DNA of 56,347 nucleotides from Ectothiorhodospiraceae bacterium (GTDB taxonomy: Bacteria; Pseudomonadota; Gammaproteobacteria; SZUA-152): NCBI GenBank assembly GCA_002401775.2, contig NVUB02000123.1, positions 1-56,347 of the forward strand. The letters run 5' to 3'. The notes below the pieces were generated by a model. The model made no database searches. It saw nothing but the letters and a program-made list of their open reading frames with translations, and was not told the origin of the DNA. This document shows positions 9,161 through 18,942 of the stretch, in pieces. A program made the position numbers and the translations under genes. Numbering within the stretch: the first letter of the stretch is position 1; every line of letters begins with the position of its first letter.

Positions 9161-9985
9161 GATGTATCCTCTGAGAAATCCGTTTAACACAAAAGAAATA
9201 CAATATTTACGGCTTCGCCTAGATTGAAAGCAACAATTACTGTGGCGCACTTCATAGTATATATTTGAAGTTGATATTGCCCTATTGCTCGAAAATAATT
9301 TGTGAGCTGTTGAGACAAATCAAACCGGTAGTAGACCCTATTGGTGAAACTAAGCCTGTTTATTGAAATTCCATCACATCTATCGTCAATATATGGCGAT
9401 AGTTTACTGGTTATTTGTCGAAAGTAGTTATCAAGGGTGGTCATGAGTCTCCAATATTCACCAACAATCTGTGGTTTTTGTTTCAGGTTTGTAAACATCA
9501 AAGTAGGCTGACATTTGGGATGGGCCTCGCAAAGTCACCAGGCACGCTAAGCAGAGAGCTGTAGTTAACACGGGATTTGCCGTGCATTTTTAGCGATGGG
9601 GCTATCTAGGTTGTATATCAAACCTTTCTAAATTGACTAACGAAGCAGTAGAAAAGGGGACCCTACATCCAGAAAACGCCGTAAATCCATCCCTGTAGGT
9701 TAGGCCGCCGCATCCCAGCGGTTGGCGCTACTGAATGCAGGGCATCCTTTTCTGCTGCTTCATTACTGCTTTATTAGTTAAAGAGTACCGGGTATAAAAC
9801 CGCATCAAGTGTTTTGGTCCCACTTCATGCAAATTTAGTGGTGCGAAAGTCAACACAGGTTTCTATCTTGGTTGCTCTCGTTTTCAAGTTTCGCTTGCTA
9901 TTCTTATCACCTAATTCCCTTTGTATCCTTCTGTGCGCTTTGTATCTTTGCGAGAATATTAACCGAACGAATATTGATGGATCAT
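9161..9985. other. Long intergenic region upstream of the amine oxidase
   Basis: Apart from the inverted-repeat element at 9633-9781 and a small hairpin (CACGGGATTTGCCGTG near 9570) I see no gene. A 105-codon minus-strand frame at 9184-9501 has a TTG start, no ribosome-binding site and no family likeness. The amine oxidase promoter should lie near 9170-9300 but I cannot pick it with confidence. Confidence 0.4.
9633..9781. repeat. Imperfect 149-bp palindromic element (MITE-like)
   Basis: The outer arms TTGACTAA (9633-9640) and TTAGTTAA (9774-9781) are inverted repeats with one mismatch. Inside them AAGCAGTAGAAAAGG (9643-9657) is mirrored by CCTTTTCTGCTGCTT (9746-9760), and CCCTACATCC is mirrored by the CTGTAGG/GCAGGGCATCC segments. 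The centre holds GC-rich stems. The layout suits a non-autonomous mobile or REP-type element. No coding potential and no second copy is visible in the window. Confidence 0.5.
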
Positions 9986-10459
9986 TTATGCGCTACATGC
10001 CAGGTACGGATCCCACCAATAATATTTTTTGGGTGCCCCGCCAACGGTAACGCCTATTTTAATTTGATAGGTACATTCTCCTTGAAGCATCGCCGTGCCT
10101 AACCATTGATAGGATGATTTTCCAGGTTGTTTGCTGGGGAAGCCAAAATTGCCAAAAATGTTGGAACCGCTGGAGATTTCGAATCCTTCTATTTCTACAA
10201 TATCACCCTGTGCCCCTTCGGCATCGATTGGGAAGACATTAAACGCGACGCTGAATCCTGCGGTTACCTGCGAGTTTAATGTTTTTCCGCCTTCACCCAG
10301 GCTGCCACCGGAAATGTTGTTATCCATCATATAGACACCGGTTCCGGTGTATTGCCCGGATTTCTGGCTATACAAATGCACGGTATCCACGGCGATAGTG
10401 ATGACCCTGGCTGGGATGACGGTATTGGTCGAAAAGGGTTGGTTTAATCTAATATTCAT
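9986..10459 (-). CDS. PixA/AidA-type inclusion body family protein
   Basis: 157 residues with AGGAG nine bases before the ATG. The pattern is that of the PixA/AidA inclusion-body family: VHLYSQKSGQYTGTGVYMMDNN near the start, then VAFNVFPIDAEG, and a C-terminal CTYQIKIGVTVGG segment followed by YYWWDPY. PixA forms crystalline inclusions in Xenorhabdus and relatives are linked to quorum sensing. Here the role is unknown. No signal peptide. It is the second gene of a two-gene operon with the related gene at 10499, with 39 bases between them. Confidence 0.75.
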   Translation of the reverse strand: MNIRLNQPFSTNTVIPARVITIAVDTVHLYSQKSGQYTGTGVYMMDNNISGGSLGEGGKTLNSQVTAGFSVAFNVFPIDAEGAQGDIVEIEGFEISSGSNIFGNFGFPSKQPGKSSYQWLGTAMLQGECTYQIKIGVTVGGAPKKYYWWDPYLACSA

Positions 10460-10498
10460 AATGATGCACTCCTGAACTCAATATAGTGATGTAATAAT

Positions 10499-10918
10499 CT
10501 ATGACTCAGCTGAAATTGGAGTGATCGTCAGGGGCAAAGTCATCTTAATTCCACCTGCGCCGCTGTAGCTGAACTGAATGTTAGAATTTATATCGCCATC
10601 CACCGCTGATTTTGTTAATTTTCCAGTAAATACGTTGGGTTTATCTTGCACAGGAGCAGGGGGGGGTGACCAGCCAGTTTTGTCCCCAATTTGTGTGATG
10701 GTAAAGTCGCCGTTATATTGCGGGTCTATTGGAATGACAGACCAGCACACATCGCTATTGGCGATGGCTGCGATGGCCACACTTGCAGTGCCTTCGCCAC
10801 TCGAATGTTGGCTACGGTTTGATACGACATAACACCCATTGGTAGAGCCCTGTTGTAGTGCATTGATATCTACCCAGACCTGTACAAAAACCGTGCATTG
10901 ATTGGGGTCTATGGTCAT
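10499..10918 (-). CDS. PixA/AidA-type inclusion body family protein (paralogue)
   Basis: 139 residues. The start has GAGG six bases upstream. The order of segments matches its downstream neighbour: FVQVWVDINALQ, then GCYVVSNR, then VCWSVIPIDPQYNGDFTI and a C-terminal IKMTLPLTITP strand. It is more divergent and lacks the WWDP ending. The two are probably an ancient tandem duplication transcribed together, perhaps forming one assembly. The function is not evident from sequence. Confidence 0.7.
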   Translation of the reverse strand: MTIDPNQCTVFVQVWVDINALQQGSTNGCYVVSNRSQHSSGEGTASVAIAAIANSDVCWSVIPIDPQYNGDFTITQIGDKTGWSPPPAPVQDKPNVFTGKLTKSAVDGDINSNIQFSYSGAGGIKMTLPLTITPISAES

Positions 10919-11380
10919 GCTTTACCTCACAAAATTAGTGATCTACTGTTAACTCCTACTCACAAGGCTTTTCGGATAACGCCTGTTTTTAGTGGTTACA
11001 GATCCCACTACTGTCCTTTTTAAAATATTGTCCCGAAAAATACGGATATTCTGTAGAATTTCGGGGAAAAAGTGATGCTGGAGTATGATCGTAGATAAGG
11101 ATGGAGGTTTTCGGTATCCTCAGAAATGAGGATTTTAATGAGGTATTCAAAATTCCCGGTTTCAGGTCTAACGGTGTTGGGTCCATTTTTCTTCATACTT
11201 CCTGCTCTGCAAAAGGCTTCCCCCTCCCCTTTGTATGCCTGCCAATACTCTGGTGATAAAGCTAGGCGGATCCAAGAAAAAACCGCAGCACTCACTGTGC
11301 GATATCCTGTTTCAAATCATTGCATCGAAACCATTGCATTGAAGCCATGGGCTAGGGCGCTGTTGTGTTAATCTCGCGCC
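10919..11380. other. Intergenic region between PixA operon and ABC exporter
   Basis: It holds the divergent promoters of the PixA operon and the exporter, which I cannot place confidently. A short hairpin ATCCTC/GAGGAT lies at 11116-11133. The several short open frames on both strands overlap each other, have no ribosome-binding sites and resemble nothing known. Confidence 0.35.
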
Positions 11381-13168
11381 ATGCCTGAAACCTCATCTCA
11401 ATCTACTGATCCTCATTCAGCGAAACCCCGTTGGAGTGAGCTGCGTCAGCAGTATCGCCGCTTTCGGCAATATGCATCGCCTGATGGCCGTTATTTTGGG
11501 TTAGATATCGCCAGTATTGTCATTGCAGTGGTAACGAATGCGGCGATGATCTGGTTAATGGGCCAGCCACTGAGTCTGATTCAGGCGGGGAATTACGATG
11601 CTTTACCCGGATTACTCGGACTGTTTGCCGTCATATTATTGGTGAATCAGTCCGCGCAGATGGGCGGTGGCTGGTTGACCAACTGGTTAAATCTACGGTT
11701 TATCGGTCGTGCTCGAAACGCCATTGTCGCTCGTTTGTTGGGACTTTCTTTCCCGGTTGCCGGACGGGTGCCGCGCGGTGATTTATTGGCGCGGTTGAGT
11801 AATGACGTTGATCGGGTTAGCAGTATATTGGTGGAAGCGCGTTTGATGTTGGTTTCTCACTCGTTAACGCTCGTTTTATACGCTGCTATGTTGATCTGGA
11901 TTGATTTTCGCCTTGCTCTGGTTGCTTTTGCCACCGTGCCGTTGTTCGTATTGCAACACCGCCTTTTTTCAGAGCGCAAGCGTCGTGCTACTGAGGGGTT
12001 TCTGACATCCAATGGGGAGTTGTTAGCTTTTGAAGAACAATGCCTCTCTAATTTGCGGGGCGTGAGCGCCAATGCTGCTGAAGATCGGGTGGCGAATATG
12101 CATAAAGGTGTCTTTGCCAAGGCGGGTCGTTGGGCGGTGCGTGAGGGTGGTTTGGGTGTGGCCTTTGGTATTAGCTTCACGATACTGATTTATCTGGCGG
12201 GCCTGTTGATTGTGCTGTTGGCGATGAATGATGTGCGCAGCGGCGAGATGCCTGTGGGTATGCTGGTGAGTTTTATTCTATTTCTGGGGTATTTAACGGT
12301 GCCCGTTGGGGGGCTTGCTGAGATTGCCTTTCAGTATGCCGGGAATATTCCAGCGGCACAGCGCATTCTGGAAATTTTGGATGCGCCGCCAGCGGTTGAC
12401 GATAAGCAGGCAGCGGCGACCTTGGTGGTTGAAAAAGGGCAAATTGATATCGTGAGCATGTCGTTTGCTTATCCCGGTGGAGCGGGGGTGTTACAAAATG
12501 CGCAATTGACGATTCACGGTGGCGAGACGGTGGCGCTGGTGGGCCCCAGTGGCTCTGGAAAGTCGACGCTGGCTTCATTGCTGCTGCGCTTTTATGATCC
12601 CCAGCAGGGGCGGATTCTCATTGATGGTCAAGACTTGAGAGAGGTATCAGTTGCCTCCGTGCGCCATAACATGGCGGTGGTGTGGCAAGAATCTTTTGTG
12701 TTAAATGATACGATCCGGGCTAACCTGCTCATGGCCAAGCCTGACGCAACCGAAGAACAGATTATCGGGGCATGCCGAAGTAGTTATGCCTGGGAGTATA
12801 TTGAGTCCTTACCCGAAGGGCTAGAGTCTGTTCTAGGGGCGGGCGGTACAGAATTGTCTGGCGGCCAAAAACAGCGATTGGCGATTGCACAGGCTTTTTT
12901 ACGTGATGCGCCCATATTGATACTGGATGAAGCCTCGTCGGCCCTGGATAGTCAATCCGAGCAGGTTATTGTACAGGCGCTCGATAAGCTACGCTCCCAC
13001 CGCACGACACTGTTAATTGCGCACCGGTATTCTTCAATTCGTTCCGCTGATCGGGTGATCTACTTTGAGGCTGATGGGACGCTGAGTATGGGGCGGCATG
13101 AAGAACTTATGGAAAAACACCCCGCTTATCGTGAGGCGGTAGAGTGGCAGACTGCTGAGAGTAGTTAA
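11381..13168 (+). CDS. ABC exporter, fused permease-ATPase
   Basis: 595 residues: six membrane helices (about 40-310), then a nucleotide-binding domain. Visible are Walker A GPSGSGKST (near 388), the Q-loop VWQES, the signature LSGGQKQR (near 492), Walker B ILILDEASSALD (near 512) and the switch histidine in LIAHR. This is the MsbA/multidrug half-transporter layout, which works as a dimer in the inner membrane. The substrate is unknown. There is no partner gene. A strong terminator follows, so it is likely monocistronic. Confidence 0.9.
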   Translation: MPETSSQSTDPHSAKPRWSELRQQYRRFRQYASPDGRYFGLDIASIVIAVVTNAAMIWLMGQPLSLIQAGNYDALPGLLGLFAVILLVNQSAQMGGGWLTNWLNLRFIGRARNAIVARLLGLSFPVAGRVPRGDLLARLSNDVDRVSSILVEARLMLVSHSLTLVLYAAMLIWIDFRLALVAFATVPLFVLQHRLFSERKRRATEGFLTSNGELLAFEEQCLSNLRGVSANAAEDRVANMHKGVFAKAGRWAVREGGLGVAFGISFTILIYLAGLLIVLLAMNDVRSGEMPVGMLVSFILFLGYLTVPVGGLAEIAFQYAGNIPAAQRILEILDAPPAVDDKQAAATLVVEKGQIDIVSMSFAYPGGAGVLQNAQLTIHGGETVALVGPSGSGKSTLASLLLRFYDPQQGRILIDGQDLREVSVASVRHNMAVVWQESFVLNDTIRANLLMAKPDATEEQIIGACRSSYAWEYIESLPEGLESVLGAGGTELSGGQKQRLAIAQAFLRDAPILILDEASSALDSQSEQVIVQALDKLRSHRTTLLIAHRYSSIRSADRVIYFEADGTLSMGRHEELMEKHPAYREAVEWQTAESS

Positions 13169-13295
13169 TTTGGGTTGTTGGTTATTCGCATGATGAAAAT
13201 GCCCGGTGTGCCCGAAGCGGTTTAGTTTTTTCCGCAGACGCCCGCAGTAGATCCAACTGATTTATTTAGGTTTAAGAATAAACACCCCAAATACA

Positions 13296-13337
13296 AGAAG
13301 GGAACACTGTCGAAACAGTGTTCCCTTCTCTTTTTTT
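13296..13337 (+). terminator. Rho-independent terminator of the ABC exporter
   Basis: A 15-bp stem (AGAAGGGAACACTGT paired with ACAGTGTTCCCTTCT) around the tetraloop CGAA is followed by seven T residues at 13331-13337. It lies 127 bases after the exporter stop codon. The T-run side fits the plus strand. Confidence 0.9.
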
Positions 13338-13494
13338 ACGTGGGGTTTTAAGCCACATAGGTGTAAAGCTACATGTGTGAAGCATGATGTAGGTTACACA
13401 GGCGTTGCTTTCGCAACAACATCCGTTGCCAGATGCGAGCTACACGGGTGTGTGTAGTTGTATGGTAGAGCTAAATGTTGACTTGAGAGTCGGC

Positions 13495-13662
13495 TTACAT
13501 GCCGCCGCCCATGCCTCCACCGCCACCGCCGCCGCCCATACCGCCGCGACCGCCGCCCATACCACCACCACCACCCATGCCGCCACCCATGCCGCCGCCA
13601 CCACCACCACCCATGCCGCCACCACCCATGCCGCCGCCACCGCCACCACCCATTCCACCCAT
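13495..13662 (-). CDS. 55-residue glycine/methionine-only microprotein
   Basis: The peptide is 43 Gly, 11 Met and one Arg, built from M-G(2-8) units. Translation is supported by GGAGG exactly seven bases before the ATG at 13662. It is also supported by codon use: Gly codons vary at the third base (GGT, GGC, GGA) while their first two bases stay fixed, and Met codons replace them in register. This is what selection on protein, rather than simple DNA slippage, would give. There is no signal peptide. No family is recognised. Met-rich peptides can bind copper, but that is speculation here. It stands alone on the minus strand between the exporter terminator and a 750-base upstream gap. Confidence 0.65.
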   Translation of the reverse strand: MGGMGGGGGGGMGGGGMGGGGGGGMGGGMGGGGGMGGGRGGMGGGGGGGGMGGGM

Positions 13663-14419
13663 GGTAGAACCTCCGAGTAGTAGTGTTGCGTTTACATGAA
13701 TGGCTAACGTCAAGTAGCGAAGATGCCCTATATTCCTTAGATGAGCATTTAGCCTAGGCTAGCAGTTCACCCTAAAAATACTGAGGATATCGACAGTACG
13801 TGCAGTTAGCACGAAGTCAGTCAGAAGAAACTCTGAATGACCTCACCATTTGTTTAAGTAACAACAAATGACGAAGCAAAAACTATCAGAGTGGTTGCTT
13901 GTTGTCAATGTTGGGGTCAGAAATATGAGGGAAAAGTTAACCTTGTAAGTCATTGATATTTAAGGGTGATAATGGTTCGTTGTTATGGTTTCCCCTAGTG
14001 TATAAGGTAATAATCTCGAGAGATAGTGGGTAATAATTTAGGGTTTGGTTAAAAGTTGCTGGAAACGTGCGTTTTCAGCGTGTTTAATATAGCCACAAAA
14101 AATATAAATTATGGTTTAACTATTTTTTTAGTATATCCTTTTGTTGGATAAATCATAAAAAGTTATTTAGCCTATAAGGGCAATTGAACGAAGATGGCGC
14201 ATATTAGGGGATTATGTTTGTCATTGTGCGAAATGGTTTTGTGACATAGTCACACGGTTGTTTTTATTTTTTCTGGGGCTTAGGGCTTTGCCTTAAAGCG
14301 TGGGATTGACAGCCATATACATTTTCAATGAAATAGTTTCGCCGGTACTCTGGCTTTGCCTGTGTTCCCTGTATGCAGGAAATCTGTATGCAGAAAATAA
14401 TAATAAAAGGGTTTGCTTT
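13663..14419. other. Intergenic region between divergent genes, with a palindrome
   Basis: It contains the 5-prime regions of the Gly/Met gene (minus) and the large membrane protein (plus). A perfect inverted repeat CATTTGTT/AACAAATG at 13847-13870 with an 8-base spacer could be an operator. The stretch 14080-14170 is AT-rich. An in-frame GTG at 14300 could extend the next gene but has no ribosome-binding site. Confidence 0.4.
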
Positions 14420-17400
14420 ATGTTTATGCTCGCGGCTGCATTTTTACTGTTATCCGGTATTGCCAGCCTGACTTATCAGGTTGTTTGGGTTAGATTGTTA
14501 GGGCTTAGCATGGGCTCGACCAGTGCTTCGATCAGTACCGTGTTGGCGGCATTTTTTCTTGGTTTGGCATTGGGCAGTTATCTGGCCGAGCGTATTACCC
14601 GTAATCGCATCAACGACCTCCGGCCTTATATCGTGCTGGAAATTATTATCGGCCTGTCCGGGCTGGCCTTGTTACCCATTCTGTTAAACCTTGATGCCAT
14701 TATGGCGGCAACACCAGCGTTGGGTGCGACTATTCCCATGAAGTTCGCAGTGACAACAGCCTTGTTACTGATTCCCACGGTTTGTATGGGGGCAACGTTT
14801 CCGGTAATGGCATCCATTCTGATCCGCCGAAAAAATGAAGTGGGAGTGCGAGTCAGCCAACTTTATAGCCTGAACACCGCGGGCGCTGTGCTGGGTGCAG
14901 GACTGGCCGGTTTCTTTTTTGTGCCCAACTGGGGGCTGGACGGTGCGATTTATATCGCTTTTTCACTCAACATGTTGATTGCGGGGTTGGCAATTTATCT
15001 GAATCGGCGTATTTCGTTGCCGCCAATTGAAGCATCCGATGTGCAGGAAACAACGGCTGAGTCTGCTGCAACACGTGAAGAGGCGCCGTTGCGAGGGCGC
15101 GCATTAATCGTGTTATTTGCTACTGGATTGGTCGCCATTGCAACGGAAGTGGGCTGGACGAAGTATCTGTCGATTTTCACCGGAACTACTATATATGGTT
15201 TTGCGGCCATTCTGACTATATTTCTTATCGGTATTGCCGCCGGTTCATGGGCGATCAAATCTCACTTTGAGCGTATGCAGCGGCCTGAACTCTGGATGGC
15301 ATTTGGTCTGGTTTTGGTGGGTGGTGCGCTGCTGTTGACGCGTGCAGGATTAACCTGGGTCCCTCCCATTTATCAGGCTATTAACCACTTTCCGGTGGAG
15401 CCCTGGCTTAAACATGGGGTGAAATATGCCTTTGTCTTTGTCTTGTTGTTCCCTCCGACATTTTTGTTTGGGGCGCTGTTTCCGCTAAATCTGCGGCTTT
15501 ACTGTGGAAATCTACAAGGCGTGCGCGCACGCATTGGTAAGGCATATGCCGTGAATACAGTAGCCAGTATTTTTGGTTCAGTGATGGCAGGGTTTTGGCT
15601 GATCCCGGTATACGGCACCGATGTGCTACTGACCTCAATGGCTATTGTGTTGTTGGTGTTGCCGTTCCTGTTTGTGCCAGCTTTGAAGACTCAGGTTGCG
15701 CGGGCCACCATCGCAACGCTTGCGGTTGTGGCTTTGATGGGAAGTTGGTTGTTGCCGCATCTTAATTACGAAGATCTCATTAGTGCAGTGCAATACGACT
15801 CAGATGCCAGTGAGGGTAAGAAGCCGACCTTTCTTTTCTTGAAAGAGGGTAAGGCGGGTGTCATCAGTATGGTGACTTACAATGGTCGGCACGTAAAATT
15901 GCAAAATAATGGGCTCAATGAATCTTTCATTGACCTTGAAGATGAAAATAATGTGTTGTTGGTGGAAAGCCTGTTAGGCCTAGTGCCTTATTTTGTGCAT
16001 GAAAATCCCAAATCGGCCTTTGTAGTCGGGTTTGGTGGCGGTATAACCACTAAAGCCTTGACCTTTACGAAACTGGATTCCATTCGTGTGGTTGAATTGG
16101 AGCCGGCGGTGGTGGAGGCGGGAAAGGCAATTTTGGGTGGAGAAATTCCTGCACTGCAAGATCCTCGTGTCACGTTGACGCTGAATGACGCGCGTAACAC
16201 ACTGCTAACGGAAAGTACGCGCTATGACATTATTGCAGCACAACCTTCGCATCCGTGGTTGGCGCGCGCATCCAACGTGTTTACTAAAGAGTTTTTTGAA
16301 CTCGTTAAATCACGGCTTAACGAGGGGGGTGTTTACGGGCAGTGGGTGAATTTGTTTCATATGGATGCAACGACATTAAAGTCGCTGTTACGTGCGTTTT
16401 ATGAAACTTTCCCAGAGGGAATGACCCTGGCAAACCTGGAAACGGGTGACTTCCTTATGTACGGTTCTAATTCACCGATTATATTTAATTATGAGCAAAT
16501 AAATCGCCGTTTAAATGAGCCAAAAATAAAAACGGCAATGAATTTCCAGAAAATTTATTCGGCCCGGGATTTACTGTGGTACTTTGCACTTTCGCGTGAA
16601 CAGGCATTGGCTGCCTCTCTGGAAGTGCCTGCCAACACTGACATCAATATTTTATCAGAGGTGCGCCTGTCGGCGTTGGATGGTGAACCTTCTCCAGAAG
16701 AAAGCCCCTACACATTTTTGAAGTCAGTGTATAACTTTGAGTTGCGCCCACATTTTGCAGAGGATGCCGCGCAGCGAATTTATGAAGCGGGTACATATTA
16801 CTTATCAAGTTGGAACGACGAAGAAATTGCGCAGTTTTCGGCAAATCAATTGCGCGAAATCGACCCCGTTAAATCACGCGCTATCGAGTATGAAATACAC
16901 TGGCACCGCTTTGAATTTGAAAAGGCGGATGAATTGTATAATGAACATGAGCCGTGGCCGGACCGTACACATTTACAGCAAGCACTTGCGTTAATGGAGC
17001 AAAAACGCTTTGCAGAGGTTGACGCTATACTGCCAAAAATAAAAGCGGAAGGTATGCGTCGCACAGTGGTGGCGCGGTTAATGTTTGAGCAGAAGCAGTT
17101 TGCCGCGCTCATTGCGCGAGAGACCCGGTATGACGCCGAAAGCTTGTGGCGCTTGTCCGCGCTGGCTAGAACCGACTTGATGGCGGCAGGCAAGGCCCTC
17201 CACACGTTGGTGCAGGCTGTCAGTCCTGGCCTGGTGCAGCAACGAGTGCTGGCAGGTTACTACGGTGCAACAAATAATGCGCCTCAGCTGGATCGTGTCG
17301 CAAGGCAAATCGTGACTTATCAAAATAAGCAAATTGAACGCATCCAGCTATTGCTTGTGGAAGCAGTGGACGACAAAAAAGTGATACGAGCGAAAGGCTT

Positions 17401-17509
17401 GTTGGCGCGTATTGATAAGCTAAACCCGGATAGCAATGATGAGCTGTCTGAACTACGTGCCAAGGTGATAAAGCTTGACGCGGTGCAAAAGCAGGAAAGT
17501 GGAGAATAA
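14420..17509 (+). CDS. Membrane-fused spermidine synthase-like protein with long C-terminal region
   Basis: 1029 residues from the ATG at 14420, with AAAAGGG eight bases upstream, starting just before the first membrane helix. About twelve helices are followed by an S-adenosylmethionine-type fold as in spermidine synthases: VVGFGGGITTKAL, then VVELEPAVVEAG, then LNDARNTLL and YDIIAAQPSHPWL. These MFS/spermidine synthase fusions are widespread, with unproven substrates. The last 300 or so residues are charged, helical and repeat-like (TPR-like), and make the protein unusually long. The polyamine-site residues cannot be confirmed by eye. It is single, with a universal stress gene next in the same direction. 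Confidence 0.8.
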   Translation: MFMLAAAFLLLSGIASLTYQVVWVRLLGLSMGSTSASISTVLAAFFLGLALGSYLAERITRNRINDLRPYIVLEIIIGLSGLALLPILLNLDAIMAATPALGATIPMKFAVTTALLLIPTVCMGATFPVMASILIRRKNEVGVRVSQLYSLNTAGAVLGAGLAGFFFVPNWGLDGAIYIAFSLNMLIAGLAIYLNRRISLPPIEASDVQETTAESAATREEAPLRGRALIVLFATGLVAIATEVGWTKYLSIFTGTTIYGFAAILTIFLIGIAAGSWAIKSHFERMQRPELWMAFGLVLVGGALLLTRAGLTWVPPIYQAINHFPVEPWLKHGVKYAFVFVLLFPPTFLFGALFPLNLRLYCGNLQGVRARIGKAYAVNTVASIFGSVMAGFWLIPVYGTDVLLTSMAIVLLVLPFLFVPALKTQVARATIATLAVVALMGSWLLPHLNYEDLISAVQYDSDASEGKKPTFLFLKEGKAGVISMVTYNGRHVKLQNNGLNESFIDLEDENNVLLVESLLGLVPYFVHENPKSAFVVGFGGGITTKALTFTKLDSIRVVELEPAVVEAGKAILGGEIPALQDPRVTLTLNDARNTLLTESTRYDIIAAQPSHPWLARASNVFTKEFFELVKSRLNEGGVYGQWVNLFHMDATTLKSLLRAFYETFPEGMTLANLETGDFLMYGSNSPIIFNYEQINRRLNEPKIKTAMNFQKIYSARDLLWYFALSREQALAASLEVPANTDINILSEVRLSALDGEPSPEESPYTFLKSVYNFELRPHFAEDAAQRIYEAGTYYLSSWNDEEIAQFSANQLREIDPVKSRAIEYEIHWHRFEFEKADELYNEHEPWPDRTHLQQALALMEQKRFAEVDAILPKIKAEGMRRTVVARLMFEQKQFAALIARETRYDAESLWRLSALARTDLMAAGKALHTLVQAVSPGLVQQRVLAGYYGATNNAPQLDRVARQIVTYQNKQIERIQLLLVEAVDDKKVIRAKGLLARIDKLNPDSNDELSELRAKVIKLDAVQKQESGE

Positions 17510-17731
17510 ACCAGCGTAGTGTCGACTGAAAAATGCAGCGAAATGGAGGTTGTCTCACTATACTCTGAGAAAGCCTTTTATGATTGGACGCTGGCGGAGT
17601 GTTTATTCTTTAATCAGTAGCGGCACTGTACTGGTACTGAAAGGGTACTGACACGAACCTAAATCTCGCTTGGCAGGGAGGCGTCAATATCCTGGTGACG
17701 GTCGACAAGGAAACGATAGCAAGGAAACGAT

Positions 17732-18169
17732 ATGAATGACTACCAACATATTTTGTGTGCCGTTGATTTGAGCGACGACAATATTGTTGTCGCGTCACGC
17801 GCTGCTGAGTTGGCTACCCGGTATCAGGCTAAACTTACGCTATTGCACGTGGTGGAATATATTCCTATTGATCTGGCCAATGAGCTTGTATTACCCCAGC
17901 AACAGGAAATTGAAGAGCTGCTAGTCGTACAGGCTGAAAGTAGTCTTGTGCTACTGGCTGAAAAAAACGTGGTGGGGCAGCTTCAAAATATTGTGGTGCA
18001 AGGTTCTACAAAGTCAGAAATTCTTGGTTATGCAGAAGAGAATCAGATTGATCTTATCGTGCTTGGAAGGCATGGCCGTCATGGCCTGTCCCGGCTTCTT
18101 GGGTCGGTGGCAAACGCTGTTTTGCATCATGCGACCTGTGATGTGATGGCGGTCAAAGTGGGTAAATAA
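17732..18169 (+). CDS. Universal stress protein UspA family
   Basis: 145 residues, a single Usp domain. It has the start strand HILCAVDLSDDN, the middle IDLIVLGRHGRHG and the ATP-binding pattern G-x2-G-x9-G-S (GRHGRHGLSRLLGSVANAV), so it belongs to the ATP-binding branch. The start has AAGGA six bases upstream; that ribosome-binding segment is duplicated (AAGGAAACGAT twice at 17707-17731). Cytoplasmic. It lies 220 bases after the large membrane protein and is probably separately transcribed. Confidence 0.9.
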   Translation: MNDYQHILCAVDLSDDNIVVASRAAELATRYQAKLTLLHVVEYIPIDLANELVLPQQQEIEELLVVQAESSLVLLAEKNVVGQLQNIVVQGSTKSEILGYAEENQIDLIVLGRHGRHGLSRLLGSVANAVLHHATCDVMAVKVGK

Positions 18170-18942
18170 GCACCTGTAAAAGCGTATTATTCAGGGGTTC
18201 AGTTACCGTTCAGTTTGTGCTGTATCAGGCTGTGAAAGCCAATAACGCAGGGATCGCTGTTTGGCGTTACTGCCAAAATTTTGTCGTATCGATTGACTGT
18301 TTTCGTTTTGAAAGACAAGATTTTTTCATGCACTAGAACAGGGCGAACCATATTCATAGTGGCTTTTAGCTGTGTGATATTGCACCAATGCAACGCAGCA
18401 ATTCGAGTGAAAATCCAATGAGAAATAGTTCTTGAGCTTTTTTGTTAGATTTGCGTTGACAGGTTCGACAGGATTGGACTAGCATCGTCCGCCATAGATA
18501 AAACTGATAAATATTCGTTTTAGATTAATAATAATATTCTGATATACCAGAATGCTCCAGAGGTACAACTGAGATGCAAAAATAAGCATCCGGTTCGGGA
18601 GAGTAGGCATACCACTGACAGACAGTTCGTATCGTGAGTGAGTTATGTTCAACGTACCTTGGCGCTAATGGCCGCAATATCTGATAACACAGTGTTGCAG
18701 GCTGATATAAATAATAGGTGGGAATAACCTGCCAATAAATGAGGGAGAACAAGCAGCTGCTTCGGCTGGCTTGATCGAGCAGAAGTCAAAAATTCCCAGT
18801 CGGCGACGTGAGTCGCAAATACTGATCATCATGTCGGTCCACTTGAAATGTGGATTAGCAGAGTGGAATTTTTTTAAATTTTGGGCCTGGATTGGCCTGT
18901 GTACAAATTCACTAGTTCAAACAACACGTATCGAGGAAGGAA
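18170..18942. other. Long leader region upstream of the alternative complex III operon
   Basis: No gene is supported in these 773 bases. The short frames lack ribosome-binding sites and family likeness. The region should contain the act operon promoter and any redox or oxygen-responsive sites, but I found no convincing FNR/ArcA-type box. Confidence 0.4.

Noticed and set aside
9184-9501. 105-residue minus-strand frame upstream of the amine oxidase
   Set aside because: TTG start without a ribosome-binding site and no family likeness; it lies in the probable promoter region.
13405-13680. Plus-strand Ala/Thr/His- or Pro-rich frames opposite the Gly/Met gene
   Set aside because: Antisense shadows of the triplet pattern; only the minus strand has a ribosome-binding site and third-base variation.
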